Origin: Streptomyces sp. NBC_01717
GTDB lineage: Bacteria; Actinomycetota; Actinomycetes; Streptomycetales; Streptomycetaceae
NCBI RefSeq assembly: GCF_036248255.1
Contig: NZ_CP109179.1
Location: forward strand, 496,001 to 560,000
Direction: 5' to 3'
Length of the DNA stretch: 64,000 nt
Both the position numbers and the translations under genes were made by a program. The notes beneath the pieces were generated by a model that was not told the DNA's origin, ran no database searches, and was given only the letters and a program-made list of their open reading frames with translations. Positions 9,850 through 19,887 of the stretch are shown in pieces. Each line of letters starts with the position of its first letter. Positions within the stretch are counted from its first letter, which is position 1.

Positions 9850-9885
9850 GACGCCCCTCTGCGGCAAGCAGCAGAGAGGGGCGTC
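9850..9885 (-). terminator. stem-loop downstream of the tautomerase gene
   Basis: GACGCCCCTCTGC at 9850-9862 pairs with GCAGAGAGGGGCGTC at 9871-9885, with a 2-base bulge. It lies about 40 bp beyond the tautomerase stop and would end that transcript. Confidence 0.6.
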
Positions 9886-9924
9886 AGTACGACCTGCCGA
9901 CGTAGGTCGAGGCCTGGCGGGTGC

Positions 9925-10422
9925 TCAGGCGGTGAGGACGCCTCGTTCCTGGCGGCTCTCGGCGATGCGGTACTCCGCGACGCGACGGCCCTTTTCAGCA
10001 TCGCCGATGGCCGCGCCTAGGATGTCGCCGAGGCCAGAGGCGTTGCCTGATGCACCCCAGTGGCCCTCGGGAATCTCCAGCGGGAAGACCCAGACCCGGT
10101 GATGGGCCTCCTCGTCCCCCGAGCCCTCGGCACGCACGACGGCTTCGGTGACCTCGGAGATGAGCTGCTGCTTCTTGTCTGCGCCGTTCAGTTGCCCCTC
10201 CGGCACCCTGGCTATGACCCGGTAGTGCGGCTTGTCGGGGGTGGCGCCGCCGACGAAGACCTCGGGCCGGTGCAGGAAGAGCCAGGAGATCTGGCGCGCG
10301 AAGGCGTTCGACGGGTCGGCGCCCTCGGCGCGCAGCAGGATCGAGGTCAGCTCGTCCATCAGGGTGCGTTCGGCGTCCGGGGCGATCGCGCCGGCGGGAA
10401 TGTAGACGTCAAGCATGGGCAT
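9925..10422 (-). CDS. tautomerase family protein (4-oxalocrotonate tautomerase-like)
   Basis: A 165-residue protein starting MPMLDVYIPAG, so removal of Met exposes Pro1, the catalytic base of the 4-OT superfamily. The length fits two fused β-α-β units. ATG 10422 has AAGGAG 8 bp upstream and is preferred over the upstream ATG at 10449. It lies 62 bp after the TetR gene in the same direction, so the regulator probably controls this small operon. Substrate is unknown. Confidence 0.82.
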   Translation of the reverse strand: MPMLDVYIPAGAIAPDAERTLMDELTSILLRAEGADPSNAFARQISWLFLHRPEVFVGGATPDKPHYRVIARVPEGQLNGADKKQQLISEVTEAVVRAEGSGDEEAHHRVWVFPLEIPEGHWGASGNASGLGDILGAAIGDAEKGRRVAEYRIAESRQERGVLTA

Positions 10423-10484
10423 GGGGAACTCCTTCATTGAGGGGCGCACCGGCGTGCGGTGCTGGGACAGGTGCGGTGGCGGGG

Positions 10485-11048
10485 TCAGACCAGCGCCGTC
10501 AGCTCGGCGATGACCTCGTCCAGCGGCGCGGTGCTGCGCTGCGCGCGGGCCAGGATGACCGCGCCCTCGATGGAGGCGACGGTGAGCGTGGCCAGCGCGG
10601 CCGCTCGCTCCTGCGGGACCCCGTGCGCGGCCAGCAGGTCGCGGTACTGCTCGTGCCAGCCGGTGAACACCTTGCGAGCGATCTCGGCGGCGGCGGGGAC
10701 CTGGTCGCCGCCACCGACGGTCAGCGCGACGATCGGGCAGCCCGAGCCGTAGTCGCTGGCGGTCAGCAGCGACCGCCAGAACTCGGCCAAGTGCGCGAGC
10801 GCCTTCCGCGGGTGCACCGGACCGTCGTCCTGCTGGAGGAACGCGGACATGCGCTCACCAGCAGCGCGGGCCGCGGCAGTGATCAGCTCCTCCCGGCCGC
10901 CCGGGAAGTGGTGGTAGACCGACCCGCGCGGCGCCCCGCTGTCGGCGAGCACGCCGTCGATCGTGATGCCAGCCGCACCGCGGGTGGCCAACAGCTTGAC
11001 CGCGCTGTTGACCATCCGCTCCCGACTACTGACCTTGCCCTGGGGCAT
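10485..11048 (-). CDS. TetR/AcrR family transcriptional regulator
   Basis: A 187-residue one-domain-plus-ligand-pocket repressor. The N-terminal helix-turn-helix is clear: GITIDGVLADSGAPRGSVYHHF at about 24-45 (quoted in two parts, the second beginning APRGSVYHHF), followed by GGREEL. The remainder matches the TetR_C-type domain of LmrA/YxaF-like regulators (YGSGCPIVAL, ASIEGAVILARAQRS). ATG 11048 follows GGAGGCACCG. The palindrome at 11067-11077 just upstream is a likely autoregulatory site. Confidence 0.88.
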   Translation of the reverse strand: MPQGKVSSRERMVNSAVKLLATRGAAGITIDGVLADSGAPRGSVYHHFPGGREELITAAARAAGERMSAFLQQDDGPVHPRKALAHLAEFWRSLLTASDYGSGCPIVALTVGGGDQVPAAAEIARKVFTGWHEQYRDLLAAHGVPQERAAALATLTVASIEGAVILARAQRSTAPLDEVIAELTALV

Positions 11049-11066
11049 CGGTGCCTCCTTCCATCT

Positions 11067-11077
11067 ATATTGAATAT
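11067..11077. promoter_or_regulatory. palindrome ATATTGAATAT, candidate TetR operator/promoter
   Basis: An 11-bp perfect palindrome ATATT-G-AATAT lies 19 bp before the TetR start codon, in a short AT-rich patch of otherwise GC-rich DNA. Position suits an operator overlapping a -10 box. Binding is inferred. Confidence 0.4.
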
Positions 11078-11189
11078 GACAGAACCCATAATTTTGCGCA
11101 ACGGGCACCCGCTCCGCTCGGAGGCCCGTATGACCGAGCTGGCGATGCCCCCCGTCGAGCCCGCCGACGCCACGGGCGCATCCGGCGCC

Positions 11190-11545
11190 GGGGCCATCGG
11201 CGTTCTGGTCCGCGTCATAGAGCAGGCGGTTCGTGACGGCATCATCAAGGTCAACCCAGCCCGTGTCACCGGCTGGCAAAAGCTCTACAAGCAAGCCGCT
11301 CGTCCAACTGGCTGAAGCTCTCGTGGCTGCCCACGACCAGCAACACTGCTGGGGAGACGTCGTCCTCTTCACTGCGTGCGCTGCCGCACGAATCGGCGAC
11401 GCCTCCGGATGCCGCGTCGGAGACATTGACACCAGCCAGTGGATCTGGACCGTGCGGCGCCAGACAACCCCTGCACCCGGTGGCTTGGCTGACAAGCGCA
11501 CCAAGGGCAAGCGGGCACGCCCCGACCAGGGGGACGGACAGGGGC
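11190..11545 (+). pseudogene. phage-type tyrosine integrase remnant
   Basis: Two frames carry adjacent pieces of a tyrosine recombinase: EQAVRDGIIKVNPARVTGWQ (to 11315) and then LAEALVAAHDQ...ARIGDASGCRVGDI...WTVRRQTTPAP (from about 11305). The second piece includes the box I region with the catalytic Arg context (AARIGD). The catalytic His-x-x-Arg and Tyr are missing. A frameshift at about 11300 and loss of the 3' half mark it as dead. Confidence 0.65.
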
Positions 11546-11559
11546 GCCAGGTCTCGAGA

Positions 11560-11885
11560 TACCTCCATGGCCGACGCAACGAGGTCTCGTCCACAAGGTC
11601 ACTGACCTGCGAAAACTCCGCCACTAGTTCAGTCAACAGGTCATCAACCAGGGCCTGTTCTACCTCTCGTGGCTGATGGACCACCGGGCGGAGTTCGAGC
11701 ACTTGGTCCGTGACCGGCTCGGGGCTACGGCCGCGTCCCAGGTGCTGTGGAGCGGACCGCGCCTGATCTGTATCGCCGGCGATTTCACGTGCTACGACGC
11801 TCACGCGGTGCGCGAGTATCGTCGCTCGATCGACCTGGTCCGCTACCGACTCTTCGGTAGCGATCTACTCGGTCTTGAGACTGTG
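11560..11885 (+). pseudogene. DUF5655-like/endonuclease-associated protein, C-terminal remnant
   Basis: The frame reads VHKVTDLRKLRH, then an in-frame TAG near 11625, then QQVINQGLFYLSWLMDHRAEFEHLV (quoted in overlapping parts), LICIAGDFTCYDAHAVREY and NIDLVRY-like RSIDLVRYRLFG. This matches the C-terminal part of Streptomyces proteins with a DUF5655 tail. The N-terminus is gone, there is a stop codon, and the end runs into antisense sequence of another remnant. Confidence 0.55.
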
Positions 11886-11899
11886 GCGTCCGTGAGCGG

Positions 11900-12165
11900 T
11901 GGTACGCAGGCCACGGTGCCGGGGACAGTCGCCGTGGTACTCAGGACGAAATCCTTGCCCATCCCCGGACCGCCCGCCGGGGTGAAGGACGCGTACCTGC
12001 GCCAGGTCCCGGACTTCAGCGCGGCCAGGGGAGCACTCCAGGCGCCGTCGGCGGCCATGGTCGGGTGGACGTGCTGAAAACCGGTCAACTCGCTGCGGAT
12101 GGCGTAGGAGTGCAGGCGCTTGGTCTGCTCGACGCTGAAGTGGGTCACCGGCTTCCCGTCGGGGC
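11900..12165 (-). pseudogene. remnant of a secreted protein of unknown function
   Basis: The minus frame encodes GKPVTHFSVEQTKRLHSYAI, SELTGFQHVHPTMAADGAWS and AALKSGTWRRYASFTPAGGP, a pattern I associate with conserved actinobacterial extracytoplasmic proteins. It lacks a signal peptide and is sandwiched between plus-strand remnants. Confidence 0.45.
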
Positions 12166-12167
12166 TG

Positions 12168-12844
12168 CCGGTCACGGACGAGGAGCTCGACCAGATGCCG
12201 CTGCCCACGGCGAAGGCCATCGAGATCCTGGCATTCGTCGACCGTGAATCGATCGACCCCGTCCATATCACAGACAGCTATTATCTTTCGGCAGACTGCG
12301 CCGTGGCCGCCAAGCCCTACGTGCTTCTGCGCCGCGCCCTGGAGCGGAACTCGAAGGCGGCCATCGCCAAATTCGCGTGGCACAACCGGGAGCGCCTCGG
12401 TCTGCTGAGCGTCCGCGACGATGCCCTGGTCCTGCACTCGATGAAGTGGCCGGATGAGGTGCGCTCGCCTTCCGGGCTGACCCCGGATGCCGTCGACCTG
12501 GACGACGACGAGATCCAGCGGGCCATCGAACTGATGGACTCCATGACCACCGACGACATCAGCGGCTACCGCGACCACTACCGCGAGGCACTGGAAGAGC
12601 TCATCGCCGCCAAATCGGACGGCCAGGAACTACCCCAGCCGACTGGGGCCAGGCGCAGCAGCCCGGCCAGGTCGTCGATCTGTTGGCAGCCCTGAACGCG
12701 TCCGTGCAGAGGGCTAAAGAGTCCCGCGGCGCGTCGGACGAACACGCCACCGTCCACGAGATGAAGCCCCGCAAGAAGGCGGATGAGGTTGTCGTGAATG
12801 TCGATCAGTCGGCCCCGTTGATCCGGGTCAGGTCGGAGCAGTGA
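12168..12844 (+). pseudogene. ku: Ku DNA end-binding protein, N-terminally truncated and frameshifted
   Basis: The reading frame from 12168 matches the second half of bacterial Ku: LPLPTAKAIEILAFVDRESI, DPVHITDSYYL, AAKPYVLLRRALERNSKAA and WHNRERLGLLSVRDDALVLH. After GQELPQPTG the frame shifts by one base near 12640-12660 and continues QVVDLLAALNASVQRAKESR and MKPRKKADEVVV to TGA 12842-12844. The first ~100 residues of the β-barrel core are missing. Ku normally works with LigD in end joining; this copy cannot make a full ring. It sits next to the integrase remnant. Confidence 0.75.
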
Positions 12845-12959
12845 GCATCTGACACAAGCGTGTTCGTGGATGCAGGCGGTGGCCCTACCAGGCGCCACAG
12901 AGCAAGCCCACTGACGAACTGGGGACGGAAGAGCCCCCCTCTGTCCAACCGAGTGCGGG

Positions 12960-13290
12960 TCACCCCCAGTCGCACCCAATCCCGTCTCCATCGCGGTCCA
13001 GGTGCGGGCCGTAGCCAGGCTCTCCCTCACGCACCGGGGCGGCACCGGCCGCCCGCGCCTCGGCGCAGTTCGCGAACTGCTCTCTCTGCTCGTGGTATCT
13101 GCCGCCAGGACTCAGATCGACCGTGATGGTGTACGTGCCTTCAACGACCTCGGGCTTCCCTTTCAGCTTCAGCGAGTACCGGATCTCGTCCTCGCCCCGG
13201 AACTCTGTCCGAGGCGTGTACGTGACCGTGCCGTCGCTCTGGCTACCATTCGCAATCGTCGCGGCCGATCCCGTACACACCGCCCTCCCA
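12960..13290 (-). pseudogene. Excalibur calcium-binding domain protein, C-terminal part
   Basis: The minus frame ends with the Excalibur signature: FANCAEARAAGAAPV, then GEPGYGPHLDRDGDGIGCDWG (given here as two overlapping parts, DRDGDGIGC being the Ca-binding loop). Before it is a small Ig-like segment (TVTYTPRTEFRGEDEIRYSL). No signal peptide or plausible start is visible upstream, where the frame shifts (KDWEGGVYGIGRDDCEW lies in another frame). Probably a truncated secreted protein. Confidence 0.6.
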
Positions 13291-13417
13291 GTCCTTGGCC
13301 TTCCTGAGAACTTCGAGCGTATCGAGCAAGCCCTCAAGAGCTGAGCACGCACGGCGATGCGGTGCGCGCACGGGACATGGCGCGGCGCACCAGCCCGGAG
13401 CCGGGGGCTGCCTCGTG

Positions 13418-16387
13418 ATGGTCACCAGCCGGCGACATATCGCAGCCCTGGACGGCGCCACCCCGCTGCCGCTGGACACCCTCCCGCCCGGCGACGCGTC
13501 TTCCCACCACTTCTCGCGCAGGCGCCGCACCTCTCGCCACCGCCAGCGGGCAGTCGGGCGTCCTGGGCGGCTGGAGCGCTTGTCCGCTTGGTTAAGTCCA
13601 CTCGCTGGTACTGGTGTTGGGGCGTCCTAGCGCTGGTCATGGTGCTCGTCGCCGGTCTGATGACCTTTGTGCTCTGGCCACGCGAGAAGACGCCCCCGCA
13701 GATGGCCTCGGCGGCCACGAAGAGCCTGCGTGCCTGGCGCGGGGTCACCTATGCGGGGACCACGGTGAACGGCAACGGCGCGATCATCGGCTTCCGTCTG
13801 ACGGTCGCCCGCGACGGCACTACGTACGAAACCCTGAGCCGTGACTCGGGGGCATACGCGGAGCTCGCTGTGAGCCCCAAGCAAACCCTTCTGCGCGGCA
13901 ACAGCCAGTGGTGGTTCGAGCACGAGCCGGGCAGCGCCGAAGCGCTGGCCACCATCTGGGTGGCCGACCCGCCGCAGGGGGTGATCGGCCTGGCCGAGCT
14001 GTCCCGGATGACTCCGACGGCGCTCGCCGACACCCTCTCGGGCAAGGACACCGACGGTCCGTCCGGGCGGCCGTCCACGTGGCGCCAGAGCGGGGCCACG
14101 TCGGTGAACGGCCGTCCGGAGAAGGTACTGACCGACGGCATCCTGCGCTTCGTGGTGAGTGCGTCCCCTCCGTACCAGCCGCTCTCGGTCGGCCTGCCGG
14201 GTTCCGCTGGATCTCAAGGAGCCGCCACACCCGAACCTGCGCCGGACGCCTCGGATGCGCGCACTGCCGTCTTCCGCTCCGGCCCGCAGGACGGTGCCGC
14301 ACGGTCCGTGGGCCATGTGCAGTCCGCAGGTCACGTGCCGGCGGCGGCCGGTGAGCCCTCGCCCGCCCCGGCCCTGTCGTCCGCGGTCAGCGAGCCGACG
14401 CGGCCCAGGTGCAGAGCACAACGGAGAACGTACGCCAGGTCGACACCTCGCACGAGCAGGCCGAACCACTGAGCCAACGTGTGGCGGCCCAGACGGCCGT
14501 GGCCGTACAGCTCACGGCATCGTTCTGCAGCACTCCGAGCTGCCCGGCCACCGTGAACGTGACCAACCAGGGCACCGCTCCGACCAGCGGCACAGTGATC
14601 CTGACCGTAGCCGGACAGACGCCGCTGAACAGTCCTGTTTCCGTGCCTCCCGGCGGAAGCCGCACGCTGACGGCTACGGCGACGAATACTGCACCGCCCG
14701 GCCAGACGATCCAGGTGAACTGGTCCGCAGTCTTCTACGAAGCGAGCGTCATGGGCGACGACCCGGCGCTCGTCAAAAGGCTGATGGGCCGCGGTTTCAA
14801 GCTCAATGAGCCACTGGGCGACCAGCGGGCCAACGAAGCAAAGGCAAGTCCGTCCTGCAGCTCCTCGACGCCATGACGGCCGATATCGGCCCGCGGACCA
14901 GCCCCGAGGTCCGCGAGAGCCGGCTCAGCAATGTCGGCAAGACGGTGGCCAATCTGAAGCAGCAGGGAGCGTTCGAGCCGTTCTACGACCTAGCCGTGAA
15001 CACCGACAACCTGAGAGTTTCCGGCGAGAGCGGCATTACCGAACTGGCAGACAAGACCGCCCAGCTCTCCTTCTCCGACCGGCGGACGCTGCAGTATGCG
15101 AGCGATCTGGCGCGCGCGGGGAACCAGGTTGTCTGGGGTAACACCTACAAACCCGAGGGTTCCACGGACGGGTACAAAGCCGACCTCCAGAACCTGACCG
15201 GCAAACAGACCATCCAGTACAAGGCCGTGTCCGGGGGCACGGACGCGGTCGTGACCGACTTCGCGAAGGCGGTCGGCGAACTGTCCGGTACCGGGGTGGT
15301 CCCGCCCGGCTTCGACAAGGTCGCCTGGATCGACATCGACCCGAACGCCTCCACCGTCCTGGCCGGCAGTGACCGGCAGGCACTGGCGAAGGAGTTCAAG
15401 AGGCTCAAGCTCGACAAGTACTGCAACGGCGCGGGCGGGCCCGCTTTCGACGCGGCCGTGTTCACCACCTATCCGCCCGGCCCGGATGGCACCCCGCAGC
15501 GTACGAACAGCGTATTCACCTGCAACGAGCTGCTGAGCAGCGCCGTCGACCACCACAAGTACATCCACGACGAGATGGTCTGGAAGGCCAGGTACGACCC
15601 GGTCTGGTACTCCGGCAACTACATCAGCGACGGCCGCCGAAGGAGCGAGACCACCACGGAGAACGGCGTCGCGCTGCCGAAACTCGCCAAGGACAACGAG
15701 AACCACTGGATCTCCAAGGACAAGCTGCCCTCGGCCCCCGGGGCGAAGCTGTCCCCCGCGAAGTCCGTCGGCCCGGGCTCGGTCGGCGACGGAAAACGGA
15801 GCGACCTGCTCAACAAGGTCGCTGACCATCGCAAGACGTCGGTGGATCTCACCAACGCGGAGCGGAAGTTCCAGAAGAATGAGACCGCGGCCAATGGGCA
15901 GACACGCGACAAGGCACTGAAGCGCTACCGGAAAGAGCTAGGCGTCACACCCAACAACAGCTCCATCTCCGAGCGGCTCGGCGAGAGCGCGGCACGCTAC
16001 CACGTCATTCCGGAGGAATTCCCGGGAGCCCAGTGGATCCCCGTGCCCAAAACCCCCAATGGTGCCGATAGGTTCGACCAGCTGTACCTGCTCAAGGACG
16101 GCACGCTGCTCATCGTCGAGGCCAAGGCGCCATCGAGCGCCCTCGGCTGGCGTCAGGGGAAGGGCCGTTACAAGAACAAGATGGTCCAGCAGATGACCAG
16201 GGAGTACGCGGAGACGATCATCGAGGCGATGAAAGAGCGTGAGAAGAAGTCCCCGCGGGACGGCGAGCTGGCGAACGACCTGAAGGAGGCGCTGGACCAC
16301 GGCAAGCTCCGCTACGTCCTCGTGAAGGCAAAGGATGGCGGCAGCTCCTACGCGGGTGGCACCCTGCAAGAAAGCGTCATCAACTAG
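13418..16387 (+). pseudogene. large secreted/anchored toxin-like protein, disrupted by frameshifts
   Basis: Four consecutive plus-strand frames read as one gene of roughly 990 codons. Segment 1 (from ATG 13418) is a basic tail; the frame then shifts near 13580 into a transmembrane helix (WYWCWGVLALVMVLVAGLM, about 13602-13665) and an extracytoplasmic region. It shifts again near 14390 into an Ig/CARDB-like domain (ATVNVTNQGTAPTSGTVIL), and near 14835 into the last 500 residues (14873-16387 as an open frame). The C-terminus has a restriction-endonuclease-like core: RFDQLYLLKDGTLLIVEAK, with D and ExK spaced as in PD-(D/E)xK nucleases. Domain order (membrane anchor, stalk, C-terminal nuclease) resembles a polymorphic toxin. 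No immunity gene is recognised downstream. Confidence 0.6.
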
Positions 16388-16619
16388 CCCGGCACTGTGG
16401 GCAAGCCCTGGCTGCAGTGGCGCGGCGTGCCCCACGCGTTTCTCTCGTACTGCGCAAACGTGGCCCTAATCGGCGGCCTCCGGGTGCCGGCATCCTGGGC
16501 GGCTGGCCCGAGCCCTTCCTCCCCGGCCCGCGGGCCGTGCCCCTCACTGTTCGGAGCACCGCGCCCGCGGGCTGGAGCGTTCCCAGGGGCTGCAGATGGC
16601 TCGAGCTGCACCCCGGATC

Positions 16620-17150
16620 CAGCCAATGTGCGGCAACCGTGCGGGAGAGCTGCTCGGGCTTGACGCGCTTGTCGATCGGAGCGCTAACCGTCGCCCAGCG
16701 CTGCAGACACCCGGCGCGAACGTGCCCGATGATCCCTTTCAACCGTCGATGGGTAGGGCTGGGGTCGGGTAGCGGCTGGTTCAGCAGGGCTGTGAGTTCC
16801 TGGCGTAGCTCACGGTCACCGAGACCCCGGTCGGGGCCGATCAGAGCCCGGAGTTCGTTCCGCTGCCAGTCATACGCAGAGGCCGCAAGAACACCGTGTG
16901 CTAGCCAGTACCCTGCTTCCCACAGTTCTTCCAACGCCAGAACGGACCCCACTCGTCGCCGCGTTCGCCGAGTACGGCCGTGTCCGACGGACGGAACACC
17001 CGCTCAATGACAACGGGCAGTGGCTCGTCGGGATGGATCCCCGGCTCGGGACAGTAGGCGATGTTCCTCCACCCACGCTGCCGGCCGCGCCAGGAATCGT
17101 TTGCTCTCACCTGCCGAAACCCACGTGCTTTGTTCGTTCGGCGGCTGTTG
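16620..17150 (-). pseudogene. unknown protein remnant, frameshifted
   Basis: On the minus strand one frame reads GWRNIAYCPEPGIHPDEPL and VFRPSDTAVLGERGDEWGP, then the next frame continues ALEELWEAGYWLAHGVLA, NELRALIGPDRGLGDRELR and LKGIIGHVRAGCLQRWATV. The two join sensibly near 16935, suggesting a decayed gene. No family is recognised. Confidence 0.3.
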
Positions 17151-17494
17151 GCATAGGCACGCTCGTCAGCGAACCGTCGGGGCCGTAACGACCTGTTCCG
17201 TCGTGCGCTGCCCCGGTGGGTGGATTCTCTACCGCGGTAAGGCCCGCTGCGACTCGTCAGGCGACTGGACAGCCTGGTGTCCTGCCTCATCGGACCTTGA
17301 CCGGTTTCACCGATTCCTAGTGTGGCTCGTCAAGCCGCCGGCAGATTGACCGATGGCTGTAGTGGCGAGTAGGACACTATTCCTGCCGCGCCAGGCGGTC
17401 TCGCCAGGTTGGGGCGTCGTTGATTCGCCCTTGCGGGTTGAACCCGTTCAAATCTAGTGGGAACATCCTGCTCAACTGTTCCGGGAGGGCGAGG

Positions 17495-17920
17495 ATGTGG
17501 AACAAGGCAGCGTGTCAGGGAGCGACGAGTGTAGGGAGCTCAGTTGGGCTCGTCTCGGCGTCCCTGTTGTGGGCGACAGTGATTGCTTTCAGCCCTTGGC
17601 TGCCAGCGACCATGGGCATCGCGGATCTGACAGGCGTTACCGTCCTTCTGAGCATGCTGCTCTGTGGCATTGTGTCTTCCTTGTTGTTGGGGGGTCTCCT
17701 CGGACGTGCTCGCGCCTGCTGGGCACTCGCAACATGTAGCGCCTTGGGGCCGACCCTTTGGATACTCGACTTCACGTCCTTCAGCGATCCCGACGTCCAT
17801 TCATCGGATTCGGTGGCGGTCGCCTTCGTGGGCGGTTTGGCCTTGGGGTTTGTCAGTGCCCCTCTGGTGGGGGGTGCGATTGCGGGCCGGTGGCGCAGTC
17901 GTCGCCATGCAACTCGATGA
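17495..17920 (+). CDS. small membrane protein of unknown function
   Basis: A 141-residue protein with four hydrophobic segments (VGLVSASLLWATVIAFSPWL, LTGVTVLLSMLLCGIVSSLL, ACWALATCSALGPTLWIL, VAFVGGLALGFVSAPLVGGA). ATG 17495 is preceded by GGGAGGGCGAGG, a better site than the upstream ATG at 17420. Codon use is less GC-rich at third positions than its neighbours, hinting at recent transfer. No family is recognised. Confidence 0.55.
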   Translation: MWNKAACQGATSVGSSVGLVSASLLWATVIAFSPWLPATMGIADLTGVTVLLSMLLCGIVSSLLLGGLLGRARACWALATCSALGPTLWILDFTSFSDPDVHSSDSVAVAFVGGLALGFVSAPLVGGAIAGRWRSRRHATR

Positions 17921-17926
17921 GATTGG

Positions 17927-18030
17927 GCGGCGACTTTGCAACACGGGTTCACAGTGCAGGTCGCGACGGACGCGAGCCTGGTCGGTGATGACGGCCGCGT
18001 CCTTGGCGTCGGTCTTGCCCTCACCACCCG
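17927..18030 (-). pseudogene. IS110-family transposase fragment
   Basis: The minus frame encodes GKTDAKDAAVITDQARVRRD, matching GKTDAKDAFVIADQARMRRD of the complete IS110-family transposase at 62.3 kb. Only about 30 residues remain. Confidence 0.7.
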
Positions 18031-18656
18031 CATCCGAGCCAGGCACGCCCCTGCTCAGCGTAGTGAACGCCGACGGATCCACCGAGTCCGGATCCTTGAT
18101 CGACGAGATCGTCCGGGAGGGCGCCCGGCGGATGCTCGCCGCCGCGCTGGATGCCGAAGTCAACCAGCGCATAGCTGAGTTGGCCGCAGAGACGGATGGG
18201 CCGGGAGCCGCCTCGGTCCGCAACGGCCACCACCGGTCCCATGCGGTGACCATCGCCGCGGGTCCGTCGAGGTCACGGCCCCGCACGTGAACGACAAGCG
18301 GGTGGACGCGGCCACCGGTGAGCGGATGCGGTTCTCCTCGAAGATCCTGCCGCCGTGGTGAAGCAAGTCACCCAAGGTCAGCGAGGTGCCGCCACTCCTC
18401 TACCTGCACGGACTGTCGTCCGGGGACTTCCTGCCCGCAGGAGATCTACAACGCCGAGGACCGCGCACACGCCGAGTAGGCGGTCGAGCCGTGCGCCAAG
18501 ACATACGGCGCCAAGTTCCCCGAGGCCTTCGCGAAGATCACCGAAGACCGGGAGGACCTGCTGGCGTTTCTACGACTTCCCGGCCAAGCTCTGGATCCAC
18601 CAGCGGACCACGAACCCCATCGAGTCGACCTTCTCCACCGTCAACTCCGCACCTAG

Positions 18657-19658
18657 GCACTGTTTCTCGGATCATGTTCGGAGCCAGATCATGATGGCTG
18701 CGAGGGTGACGGTTCCGAGGTAGATGTAGGCGCGTTTCTCGTAGCGGGTGGCGACGGCGCGGAAGCCTTTGAGTCGGTTGATGGCGCGTTCGACGGTGTT
18801 GCGTTTCTTGTAGCGCTCGCTGTCGAACCCGGTGGGCCGGCCGCCTCGAGAACCTCGGTTCTGCCGGTGTCTTTGCTGGTCGAGACGTTCGGGGATGGTG
18901 TGCCGGATTCCGCGTCGTCGTAGGTAACGGCGGTTCTTCCGGGACGTGTAGGCCTTGTCCGCCAAGACATGGTCGGGTCGCGTGCGGGGCCGTCCGACTC
19001 CGGTGCGGGGCACGGAGACCTGCTCCAACACACGCTCGAGCTGCGGGCCGTCACCGTAGTGTCCGGGCGTCAGGACGAAAGCGAGGGGGCGGCATCGTCC
19101 CTCGGCGACGAGGTGGATCTTGGTGGTGAAGCCGCCGCGGGAACGTCCCAGACACTCGCCGATCTGACCACCTCCTCCAGCCGGACGGCCAGTCTCCGCA
19201 GCACCGGATCGACCTGGTTCGTCCCCCGGCCGGCCCCCTTTTCAGGGACCGCGGCCGCCGACGCTTTCCTCGCGCCGGCGGCGTGCTGGTGGGCCCGCAC
19301 CGCCGTCGAGTCCACCGACACATCCCAGTCGATCCCGCCCGCGGCGTCCTCGGCAGCCTGGATGCGAGACAGCAGCATCTTCCAGGTTCCATCAGCTGAC
19401 CAGCGACGATGCCGCTTATAGACCGTTTCCCACGGCCCGAACCGCTCCGGCAGATCCCGCCACTGCACACCCGTCCGCACCCTGTAGAGAACCCCGTTGA
19501 TCACCCGCCGATGATCGCTCCACCGACCCCCACGCGCACCACCACGAGGTAAGAACGACTCCAGCCGATCCCACTCCGCATTCGTCAGATCCCCACGGCC
19601 CATGCAGCCAGCCTGACCCCAACACCCCACTCACGTCCGGAGATCCGAGAAACAGTGC
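18657..19658 (-). mobile_element. IS5-family (IS427-like) insertion sequence, 1002 bp
   Basis: Perfect 17-bp terminal inverted repeats: GCACTGTTTCTCGGATC at 18657-18673 and its complement at 19642-19658. CTAG flanks both ends (18653-18656 and 19659-19662), a 4-bp target duplication. It lies inside the IS256-family remnant and looks structurally complete. Confidence 0.9.
18672..19603 (-). CDS. IS5-family transposase, two frames joined by -1 frameshift
   Basis: The first frame starts at ATG 19603 (MGRGDLTNAEWDRLESFLP) and has the helix-turn-helix/DUF4096 domain and the first catalytic Asp in DVSVDSTAVRAHQHAAG. At 19234-19242 the coding strand has AAAAGGGGG. A -1 shift there leads into ECLGRSRGGFTTKIHLVAEG, HVLADKAYTSRKNRRYL with the second Asp, and the C-terminal YKKRNTVERAINRLKGFRAV with the Glu. 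Both halves are intact, so a fused DDE transposase is plausible. Confidence 0.85.
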
Positions 19659-19887
19659 CTAGGTCACCCGAGGCACCGGCAGCCCGACCGCAACCCTGGC
19701 GATGGTGTTCAAACTCGTCGAATCCGCCCAGACTCGCCGGCGCGCGGTCAACGGCGCCCACCTTGTCGCCTTGGTCCGCGCCGGTGCCAAGTTCGAAAAC
19801 GGCATCTTCGTCGAGCGAGAGCAAACCACGGCGGCCTGAAAGCCCCTGCCGCTTGTCGCTCCGCGATAGAGAGAAGAGGACCAGTCC

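Larger units (their letters stand above)
18040..19840 (+). pseudogene. IS256-family transposase remnant, interrupted by an IS5-family element
   Basis: The 5' piece (about 18040-18655) reads NADGSTESGSLIDEIVREGA, RRMLAAALDAEVNQRIAELA, RFSSKILPPW and LLYLHGLSSGDF, then jumps by an internal deletion to EIYNAEDRAHAE and a degenerate C-terminal catalytic region. The 3' piece after the insertion (19663-19840) reads LAMVFKLVESAQTRRRAVNG and HLVALVRAGAKFENGIF, the usual IS256 C-terminus. Stops, shifts, deletion and the nested insertion make it inactive. Confidence 0.8.

Noticed and set aside
14873..16387. Stand-alone 504-residue gene starting at ATG 14873
   Set aside because: The frame and its homology continue upstream of the ATG (GKSVLQLLDA), so this is the end of the longer disrupted gene.
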